Positions 48,382-60,300 of a stretch of DNA of 64,000 bases are shown here, in pieces. How positions within the stretch are numbered: the first letter of the stretch is position 1; the number at the start of each line of letters is the position of its first letter. The notes beneath the pieces were generated by a model. The model was not told the DNA's origin, searched no databases, and saw only the letters and a program-made list of their open reading frames with translations. Both the position numbers and the translations under genes were made by a program. The stretch lies in contig OZ024903.1 of NCBI GenBank assembly GCA_964017125.1, positions 67,316,923 through 67,380,922 on the forward strand, read 5' to 3'. This DNA is from Flabesymbios commensalis. Its lineage: Eukaryota; Annelida; Polychaeta; Terebellida; Flabelligeridae.

Positions 48382-51300
48382 CTACAAACAAAATATTTGA
48401 CATCAGTATGACATAACAATCTATTATTTACAATTCTAAACCTAAATATGCCAATGAAAATTTTAACACAATATGTTGTATAGGTTTGGATCACTTCCAT
48501 GACATCCAAAGATTGGGTTGTACCAGTGAAACCAAAACATAGGATAAAATCACTGACAACAAAACATGGGACACCAACTCTAGACACTAAAACATTGGAC
48601 CCCACCACTGACACTAAAACATAAGATCCCACTTCTGACACCAAAACATAGCACCCCACCACTGAAACCAAAACATAGGATCCCACCCCTGATACTAAAA
48701 CATAGGATTCCACCTCTGACACCAAAACATAGGATCCCACCCCTGATACTAAAACATAGGATCCCAACTGATACTAAAACATAGGATCCCACCTCTGACA
48801 CCAAAACATAGGACCCCATCCCCGACACCAAACCATAGGGTCCCGCCCCTAATACTTAATCATAGGATCCCACCTTTGACACCAACACATAGGACCCCAT
48901 CCCTGACACCAAAACATAGGATCCCGCCCCTGATACTAAAACATAGGATCCCATCTCTGACACCAAAACATAGGATCCCACCTCTGACACCAAAACATAG
49001 AATCCCACCCCTGATACTAAAACATAGGATCCCACCTCTGACACTAAAACATAGGATCTCACCTCTGACACCAAACCATAGGATCCCGCCTAGTACTTAA
49101 TCATAGGATCTCACCTTTGACACCAACATATAGGACCCCATCCCTGACACCAAAACATAGGATCCCGCCCCTGATACTAAAACATAGGATCCCACCTCTG
49201 ACACTAAAACATAGGATCCCACCCCTGACACCAAAAAACATAGGACCCCGCCAAAAATAGGCCTGCTCTCCCTCTGCGAAAATCAAATGTAACCCCCTTA
49301 TACATATTATACATGACTAATACCGAGAAAAAAGAGGGATGCTGTTAGCTCCTGTGATTGTGATGTCAATGGTGAGTTTAGCACATACACTCTGAATAGT
49401 TTGTGGAGATAAAAACATGTTCCATATGACCTTCAGATATTAAGAACAAAATTAATACATTCGTTTTTTTCACCATCTCCCAAGGACAGAACCAATTATC
49501 ACATAATTTAATTAAAAAAATGTCTTTATATAATTTAACACATGAAGACTTCAAGATTTAGATGCATTTAGCCAGAATTTCGCATGGATGTATATTTCCA
49601 TGAGGCATTGTCACTGTAAAGTTAATATACAATAAGCAGGTGATAAGTGTAGCCACATGAGGAATATCATATGCGAATTCTGGCACATACACCTTCCTTT
49701 TTCAGATTTGTAAACTCACCGGGACTAATCTTTCAGATGAGTGCTTCACCTGGTTTTTCATACGTCGCACCACGTTCTCTTTGTCAGACAGGCCATCTGA
49801 CTGGCAGTTAGCTAGCTCTAGCTGCAGATTCTCTGTACTTAGAGAGGATAACATCTGATCACTGCGATCTCGTATTGAATGCTCGCTAGTATTTTCTTCC
49901 TCTGACAATCCTCCTTCTGAGCTAAACGTGGAAAGATAGGACTTTGGGCGAGAATTCTGCGTCAGCCTGAGAAATTAACAGACAAATGAATATACTGCCA
50001 CACATCCATGATTGACATAGCGCGAATCAAATAAAATGAATTGTAATACTAGAAGGTAGGTAATATTGAATCATAATAACGGGGCATTATATTTCAATCT
50101 GAAAATATATATCTGAAATATTTCTCACAAAATTGTCTTTTCACAGACTCGTAATCAATATAATTTTGAAACCACTGTGGAAATTCACTAATAATGAATA
50201 CAAATATTGGACCATATGCGAGACAAATACAATAATCAAGTATTGTCAAAAGTGAAAAGTAAAGCAATATTACAGACAACTACCGATTTACAAAAAAAAT
50301 ATATTAATTCACTTCAAGGGAGATTTGATCTTCGCACACTACTACTTCAATGCAGCTGTGACAAAAGACTAAGGGTTCACACCTTCTTTCATCTTCTATG
50401 TAAGTCGCTCGTGTTATTATCTCTTCTTCTTCCTCTGATGAAGAATCAGCCACCTTTGAATATTAAAAATCACATGATGACATAACAAAACTACGGACAA
50501 CAGGGTTCGTGATTCTTATCATTATGGCTGGCTCGGAGATGTTACAATATAATATTATAAAAACTTTTTAACCCTTAAGTTAATTTTAAAAACAAATCAC
50601 CCACTTGAAGTTGTGTTTTGCTACCGATCCACAAGCTGAAGTGGTTGAAAATTACTCATATTTGTTTAATTTGAGACCAAACATTTACAAATATTGATGT
50701 TTATACACTCAGTTCCTTCCCAATAACAGTGATTTATTCAATATGGGTAAAAGATGGATACTTACATGATCTCCTTCAGTTGGTTCTGTGCTACCTCTAC
50801 GATGACCCTTCTTGTTAGGTGACTCCTCTGGGGCCTCCCCTGTACTTCTCACTCGTTTAAACTTTTTCCCCTGGCCTTGTGTTGTTTTAGGAGAACGACA
50901 CTTTGGTGATGATCTAGGTGTTCGTTTAGCAGGAGATTCTGATTGGCTGTTGCCATTATCTGAGTCTGTGCCCTTACGGCGGCTTTCTGACTGTCCTGTC
51001 ACCTCTACATTCATATTCTCACTGTCTGCCTCCCGCATTTTATCCCCATCACCTCCCCCATCCTGCTTATCCCCATCAGGATTTCCCTGAGGATCCAGAT
51101 ATGTATCTGGCTGCTGTGTTCTGTCTTGGCCCGGTACAGGGCTCATACAGGGAGATGTGCCACCATTACTCTCCACGTCAGCACTCACACGACTAGACCG
51201 CTTACTACTACACGTAGCGTCACCACAACTACCATCACAACCAAAACAAATGTCATTTAGGTTGCGTGACTTCGCGTCATCAGAGTCAGCCTGTCTGGTA

Positions 51301-54300
51301 TCCACTGCACATGTGGCGATCTCCCGCACGGCTGTACCAGGACCCAGGTGCTTAAACTTGCTGGGTAGTGTGTTTCTCTGACTTCTATGATGCTCTATAA
51401 CAGCCGTTTTGAGGTCCATCTCGCTATGATCTGCCTCCCTGGAGGGGCTTCTCACTGATGACTTGCTGATAGATGTACACGGACTGTTGGAACCACGACT
51501 ATTACTACGCCTGTGACGTGACTTACGACTGCGACCACGAGATGGAGACGCCGTCTGCTGAGCCTTGTGGTTCTCAAACACCGGGAATATTAGGCCGTTA
51601 GCAGGGGGAGTGTCAGGACTGCAACAGCAAAGGCAATCCATAAATACATAATCAGGGAACACATTTGATTACAATATGGACGCACAGATAAATATAGTTT
51701 AAAATGTTTTTCACTAGGCCTACTATACTGTCTACAGGCATGATAGGGGGTATATACATTAGAGCGGCTTGAAGAAGTTCCACTCGCACACATAGTTGTG
51801 ACTAATTGTGTATGGATCATCTTATCGGGTCTATAAGAAATAATCGTAAAATGTGTCCTTTCAATGCATGGTTAAGATGTGCATAAGGTCATGGTTCGTA
51901 CATTTTTGCCACTTGTATCTTCAGTTATTGTTATGTTTGTTAATCAAGATGGGTAATGCTACAGAAAAGATTCGGTGATCAGTGGTGAGCGAACGCTGGA
52001 TAAAAGGCCTATAATTACGTCATCTCTTTATTATTATAATAACGGCCAATAGGAATGACTTGACACCCACCTGGTGCCGGGATCAGATATACACTTGTGT
52101 GCTCGTTTTTTGCTGAAGCGCTCTATTTTTTCCTGCGCCTTGATCACAGGTTTCAGTATGCTCTTTCTTCTCTTGGTGTACAGCTGAAGAGCCTGTTCAC
52201 GCCTTCAACACACAAATAGAACATTGTAGGCGAGAAACGGCCGAGAATAATCATTTGTTACAACAAATAATCATGACTTCAACATCTAACCATTTAACCG
52301 CCAAATTATTTAATTGACATTTTCACCCACTTGAAGGTGTGTCGCTGACGCGATCCACAAGGCTTTTAGAACAAAAATGTTTATGAAACTGCGTCAACAA
52401 TATATGACAAATTACTCGAATTTGTCACCCAAATCTTCATCCATTACAAGGCGAGAATTGCGACAGCAATTCGCGTCTTGTAGGAGATGCAGATTTTCAT
52501 TTGCAAATTCCTTCTGGAAAGAACTAAATGACACCTAGATACAAAAACAAAAAAATAAACACCATCCATCTGGCATCTTATAATTATAACGTGTGTATGG
52601 GGAAATTTATACAAGATGTCCACCCCCACCCCCACCTACACGGATGTGTCACGAATGTGCACTTTGAAAGTGATAATAAAAAACAACGCTTGATGTTGAT
52701 TTATACATTTGTATCGATGATGAAGGTGAGCTTGAGTCAGAAAAGGGAATAACAATCATCATCGCACAATCATGTTATGTAAAAGTAAAAAAACATGCAT
52801 GTATGTAATCTCTGAGATCATTGGCATTATGACACGTTGGTTTTAACCCTTTAACCGTCGGTGCCGTCCATATTCGTTTTTTACATTTTTTATTAGCACA
52901 TTACATATCAGCTTTTAAACCTGTTAAAGATAAAAAGTGACATTAATCAGCAAGATGTGAAATTTGTTGATTACCATTTTGTCAAATCTGCATAATTTTA
53001 ACCCACTTGAAGTTGTGGATCGCGTCAGCGAGACACAACTTCAAGTGGGTGAAAACTCTAATTGAATAATTTGGCGGCTAAAGGGTTAAAAAGAATTAGC
53101 TATTAAGTTGCTAATGCAGTGTGTCAAAATAGACACATCCCTCGCTGTTCGTGAGGTGTGTATTACCATTAAAGTGGAGGTAGCCTGCAGACAGAAAACA
53201 TTTACCAGACGCCGTTTTAATGTCGGGCCATCGTCTCTGACGCTGGCCCAACTTTAAAACAACACTTGAGATAAATCAATGTGAATCTCGCATTAACATG
53301 ATTAAGCTCAGTTTACCTGTATGGTTAGAGAATCTACACCGGCTCGTGCTTGACGCACACAGGCCTATATACCAAGTAGACACAAGAAGTCGAAGCAATG
53401 TTGGTTTAACGTTAAACCAACATTGATTCAGCGTCTTGTCACAGTGTCCGCTGTTCGGACAGGAGGCGTGCACACTTACTTGATGAGCTCTCTTTCCCGT
53501 TTCTCTAGTTGTAGCATACAGGCTGTCAGCTCCATGTACAGATTGTTGGCTCTCTCGAGCTTTCTCTCGTAGTGCACACGTACATCACGGGCGTGTCTAA
53601 AACAAACAACATCAACCATCACAATATGTCATAAGAGCAAACAGAAGTTGTCGAACCAATTTTGGGTTAATGTTGGGTCAGCGTCGAAGATGGTTGGCCA
53701 GTATCAACCCAACATCAGGATCAGCATCTCCTGTTATATGGGTTGTAAAACACCAACTACCCTGAATTTTGTAACTCAAATGCCGTTACCTACGATATAT
53801 AATAGGAAAGGTGTTTAGACTATGTGATGCAAAATAAGTTAACTTGCTCACCCAAAAATGGTGTAACGTTGTTCGACGTTAGACCAAGTATCACGAGACC
53901 TGCAGAACATCAACATCCTGTGATTTAAATCTTACCTGCTATATCTGGATCACTTATCGTGTTGTTTGAAGGTCAGCAAAACATCCCACTAAAAATCTTG
54001 ACAATGATCCCATTTGAGTTGAGAACGGTTTTACTTTATCTAATGGAAATGAGACCGGGTCTAACTTCTCCCATGTATGTGAGAGAAGGTTAAAAGAAAA
54101 GCTTTTCTGGTGCATGGGAATGCGATAAACTTAACAGAAGAGATCGCTTTTAACTTTTTTGGTGGAAATGAAATAAAGTTAATAGAATATTTCTAAGTTG
54201 TCCAAGCCTCATGATCCCCACATGAAAACGGTATGCTATACACTTACTGTAATTCTTCTCTCCTTCTTTTCACCAGCTCTTCCTCCAGTTGAGGATAATG

Positions 54301-57300
54301 TGAACCTTCACATTTAATCTTCTGTAACTGCTCCTTGATCTCCTCTCGCCATTCTATCTGAGACTCATAGAACTCCTCCTGGGGCATGTTCAGCCAGTCA
54401 GGCGACGCGATCTCAAGATGCATCAAAATATTTCGGAATGACGGTCTGTTTCTCGGCTTTGGACTCCTGCAAGTTCAATGTGAATAATGAAGAAATTGTA
54501 TCCATTTGCTGACTTACTTATTCCATTAACCCTTTCAAGCCCGGTTTTACCTTTGTCATCATCATCCACTACAAGCCGCGAATTGCTCTCGCAATTCTCG
54601 ACTTGTAGTGGATGAAGATGATTTGAATTGGGTGACAAATGGAAAAAAATATTATTCTTATTAAAACAGTTCCACAAAATTTGACGTATTAAAACACCTA
54701 GGTTTTAGGAAATTAGGTCATTCTTCAGAGATGCAAAATGATGCTTTAATGCATCGTGAGGGCTTAAAGGATTAAAACAATATATAGATACTACGATTCT
54801 GAGTAAATGGTCGTATCTACCACTTTGCTTCCATAAAACTTGGCCGTTTAACATGTTTAAATCATAGTTATTGCAAACAAAATGTGTGTTCAAACATCAA
54901 GATTTGCGAATGGTTGGTCGCAAATTAGGCAAATACGAGTAATTTTCAACCACTTTCAACCAACTTCAAGTGGGTGGAATTTAAATAAGATAACTTAGTG
55001 GAACAGGAATAACATGCTTTGATCACTTACCAGCATTGTCTCATGAGTAGTTTGAATCCTTCAGGGCACGTGGAGGGAACAGGCAGGTGTAGACTGTTAC
55101 TCCCTACACCCCAGATGATGGCTGATGAGTCCACATCTCTGTACGGGATATCATGTGTCATCAACTCCCATAAAACAACGCCAAATGACCTGCAAACAAT
55201 AGTAAAGGTTACTGATAAGACGATGTGCTCCATTATCATTGTATCTGCTTATAATGTAATACGTACATGGTGTAGCCTACTCCGCTCTGCAAAACTGCGG
55301 GCTTGCACAAGCTATCCTTTTATATACATTTTAATTTTCAGCAGTTCATGAGACGCCACAGCCATTCACATTATTATCTGTCGCAAGAACCATGGACTTG
55401 TCTGATATGAGATTTCTACAAATCCGCTTAAATCAGTACAGGTCTGAGCATAGAGGCGTGTCAAAAGTAAATAAAATGAGCTTGATACTACGTAATAATT
55501 AAATCAGAAAATATCATATGAAAAATGTGACTTGTCTCAAAGAGCAGAAATAAATTGCTTATTATTAAAGCAAGTCTGACTGGGTAATTTTCGTCAAATA
55601 TGCGTCAGCGAATGACATAATTATTGTCATGATTTTATTATATAAATGACAATATTAATCACTATTTGTAATCACAGCTCCGAAATAGGTCAACGAGTTT
55701 CTGTATCTCGATATTTAATCTATATTGCATAAAAATAATAATTAGCACCGGCATATTCCATGACAAATTAATCCTCGTTGACGTGTTCGATGATTGTATC
55801 TATTTCCATTGTTTATAGGGATGACATTATCAGATCACTAAATTCAGCGAACCTACGTTTTTAATTTGACTGTTTTTTTTTAAATTGACATTACCATCTT
55901 AGCCGGCTGTGTTGTCCTTAGGCTTAGCAAATCTATTCGAAACAACAAATCTGTTAAGCCTAATTCAACAAACACAAAACATTTCGATAACATTTGCACA
56001 ACGTCGGCTCAACGTCTTCGACGTTGGTCCAACATTGTACAAATGTTATACAAATGTTTTGTGTTTACTGGCAAGGAAAACACAGTGGGTTGTGCAAGGA
56101 GATGGACCATAAAGAGCCCCCCCCCCCCCCAAAAAAAAAAACAACTTTACAACGTGTAAAATACGGGTCATTCAAGAGCTAACTGGATATTTACCGCCTT
56201 ATAATGCTTACATTATGTGGTCTTTTTCACCTTACATTATCATGATTATGCGATTATGCGATAATTTTTTAAGAAAACAAGGGGAAACACTTAATTTATT
56301 ATCACAATGTCATTACTACTCACCAGATGTCAACCTTTTCAGAACAAGGCTCATTACGTATGACTTCAGGTGCCATCCAGGCCACGGTACCAGCGAATGA
56401 CATTTTCGTGCTCTTCTCGTTCCACAAACGACTCGTACCAAAATCTGATATCTTTACCACGTCGTTCTTGGCAATAAGGATACTGGTAAAATAACAATCA
56501 TACATTATTGACCATGGCATCATCAAATAATTGCATACACATTATTACTTTAACACATTATAATTAATGGTCTAACTTCTCTGACAGTTAATGAGATACA
56601 GTTGTAGTTTTTTTATATGACTTGTGCTACTTTATAAACTACTAGCATGACTACTAGACAATAAACTCATTATGACGTTGTTTAATGACATTATTTTTTG
56701 TGACCATTTTTACTCAATGAGCACGAAGTGTCAGACTAACATTGACTAAATGTTGGGTCAACGTCTCCCCGTTATTTGCTGGTGTTTGCTGGAATATTGT
56801 GACATGAATCTGAATCGATTGAATTGACTGCATTGCATTGCCCAGAAATTGTTAGACTGCTACCATCTTAAATTATAACATGTTTGCATAATGTTTTCTT
56901 CTCGTCTCACAAGTCTTGCCAAGGAACGATGGCAGTATGCAAACAATCAATAATTTGAACATATTTTATCGCTTTAAGTTTGTCTCCAAGTTGAAAAAAA
57001 ACATATAATTTTCCCGTTAATACGTAAACCTCTTCATCGCATCAGCGTGAAGTTAGTAAAAAAATCAATTGGACAATTTTGCGGTTAACCCTTTAAAAGC
57101 GGGACCTTCTTTATACGTCAGATCTGACGTCTGTTGACGTCAGATCTGACGTATGAAGACGGTCTCCGCACTGAAAGAATTGACGATTTCTAACGGCCGT
57201 AGTTCCATAAAATAGGTATTCAAATGAATCGGAAAGAGCTAACTAAGATATTTATGATGATGTCATATTGAAAAAACAACTTTAATCTTCATGGTTTAAA

Positions 57301-60300
57301 AAAAAAAAATTCAGCACTGTAAGGGTTAAAGGGATGCTCACTTTGGAGATTTGAGATCTCTGTGGATGAGTTTGTGCGTGTGCAGATACTGCATACCGCC
57401 GGCGATCTGCTTGGCCCACTCCACCAGAAGTACAGGTGGTAATTGTGTACCGTCCCTCAGTACCTCGTACAGCTGACCGTACGGGCAGTACTCCATGATG
57501 ATACAGTAACATGGCGCCTGTGTACAAACACCCCTAAAACATACAGATAAATATCACCGAAAGGGGATTATATTGGGGTGGTTAATCTATAACGCCTTAC
57601 TACGAGATGATATTGGGGTGGTTGTGCTATAATGTCTTACTAGGAGATGACATTAAGGTGGTTAAGCTATAATGTCCTACTAGAAGATGATATTGGGGTG
57701 ATTAAGCTATAATGTCTCACTTGAAGAAGATGATATTGGGGTGGTTAAGCTATAATGTCTTACTTGAAGGAGATGATATTGGGGTGATTAAGCTTCAATG
57801 TCTTACTTGAAGGTCATAACATTGGGGTGGTTAAGCCATGATGTCTTACTTGAAGGAAATGACATTGGGGTGGTTAAGCTATGATTTCTTACTTGAAAAG
57901 GAGATGCTATCGGGGTGATTAAGCCATGATGTCTTACTTGAAGGAGATGATATTGGGGTGGTTAAGCTTCAATGTCTTACTTGAAGGTCATAACATTGGG
58001 GTGGTTAAGCCATGATGTCTTACTTGAAGGAAATGACATTAGGGTGGTTAAGCTATGATTTCTTACTTGAAAAGGAGATGCTATCGGGGTGATTAAGCCA
58101 TGATGTCTTACTTGAAGGAGATGATATTGGGGTGGTTAGGCCATGATGTCTTACTTGAAGGAGATGATATAGAGGTGGTTAAGCCATGATGTCTTACTTG
58201 AAGGAGATGATATTGGGGTGGTTAAGCTTGCGCAGATGTCGGATGTCAGTCTCCTTCACCTCTCGCACCTTCTTCACGGCGACCTGTTCCTGGCACAGCC
58301 TTCCTAGAAATACCGCCCCCTGCGCTCCAGACCCCAGCCACTGCAGGTCTGAAATATTCTCAAAAGGTATCTCCCAGTCATCTGAAACATCCAAACAAGC
58401 ACAGTAAATACACGGCACACGTTTTGCAGCATATTCTTCAAGTGTTAATCACGTCGTTCCAGCCTTTTTTTATAAGTACATCTTAAGGAGCAACACATGT
58501 TACATTTCCCCGATTTACAAATCGTCCCCGTCGAGTTATGTGTTAAACTGCCACTTTACAAAGTGGCTGTTTAGCAAGGGGATGCTATGTTTTTATTTAC
58601 AATTTACGTATGAAAGTAATTTTAAGCCACTTGGAGTTGTGGGTCCCGGCAGCGAGAATTCTCCAAATGTAAAAACTCGCACATGTACGCTACACTCATC
58701 TGATGCAACATATCCCTTTTCTCGTATGGTTTCGCCCGTATCAACGGGGTGAGATCGCATTGTCTGCCTATCAGAGTACTTAGATTTTAGTTTATCCACA
58801 CCTTTCGTAACCGTAAAATTTGTATCAAATGTAATTAATCTTAAATAATGAGATAAAAAAGCAAATTTTCAATAATAATTAAGTCCATGTCATCAGGCCT
58901 ACATTCAATTCTATTTACTAGTACAATACGTGATCCCAGTGTTTTTCTAATTACTGTACCTGCTGACATTATCAGATTATAAGATAAGGTCGTGGCCACC
59001 ACATCCTGTCTCGCGAGAGCTCACAGCAAACACAAAGCATTTTTATAACATTTATACAAGGTTGGACCAACGGCAAAGGCGTTGGGCCAACGTTGTATAA
59101 ATGGTATACAAATGGTTTGTGTTTGCTGGACAATGATCATAGTATAAACTCCCCAATCAACATCTGATTCAACTGAATCAAATCAATGCAGTAATTATAT
59201 TGTTATAAGGCTCAATAATTTTACCTGCTTTACACTCCCTAAAATAGTGTTTTTTGTCAAATTAAGAGGTCGACATACGTCTTGGGCCATTTTTTTCAAA
59301 TCAGATTTCAAAATTAGAAAACGGTTTTCCATATTTTACACGTGTCTATAATATGTTGTGTTCCGGGACAATACCTACTGATTGGTATGAAAACGTCTGA
59401 GACGTTGGCCCAAGAATGAGCCATTGTTTGACCAGCAACTGCGTATAGTGGTTTGGGTATTTCATGTGTGTGTGGACAGTGTGAAATGTACACCATAGGT
59501 ATAACATACAGCGGCTTTCAGGATCCAGTTGGTGTCGTGTAGGACGATCCTGCTCTACCTGTCAGTTGATCCTGGTCATCAACCGCTTGTGCCTCATCCA
59601 TACATATCGGTGTCATACCTAGTTCTACCTGTCAATTTATTCTTTTTCAAAATAAGACACCACCCGTATGAATAAATAACAACAATGTTGTTATTTATTC
59701 ATACTGGTGGTGTCTTATTAAAATGCTGTTAAAATAAGACACCACCAGTATGAATAAATAACAACAATGGTGTTATTTAATCATGCTGGTGATGTCTTAT
59801 TAAAATGTTGTTAAAATAAGACACCACCAGTATGAATAAATAACAACAATGTTGTTATTTATTCATACTGGTGATGTCTTATTTTGAAAAAGAATAAATT
59901 GACACATGCACAGGATGCCGGCAGATCACAACACCTACACAACGTTCAAAATATGCTTTAGTAGGAATTTTAGAGATTATATATGTATGACTGACTTAAT
60001 GATTTTAAAAACGTTCAACCAAACAGTTTATTAATTATAACAATTGAAATTGCATTATTTGAGAATTCCTGTCGACATTTAGTGAGCGACTGCGTTGAGT
60101 GATCACATAACACGATATACGTGATCTACTTGATAGAAGATGGAACCAATTTACTCTGGTAACAAAGAGTTGAGTAACCAATGAGTACGACAGGTAGTAT
60201 AAAGGAAACTGGTTTAATACAGATAAATACACAACCTAAAAATCTACCACTGTGATGAAATGAAGTTGCGTGTCTCTATAAAGCCAATCATCTACTATTA

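Noticed and set aside
48369-49286. Open frames with GSYVLVS-type repeats
   Set aside because: The 27-bp period keeps frames open. The true kinase exons flank this stretch in phase without it.
50812-51381. Plus-strand frames opposite kinase exon 9
   Set aside because: They are shadows of a low-complexity coding exon that is well supported on the minus strand.
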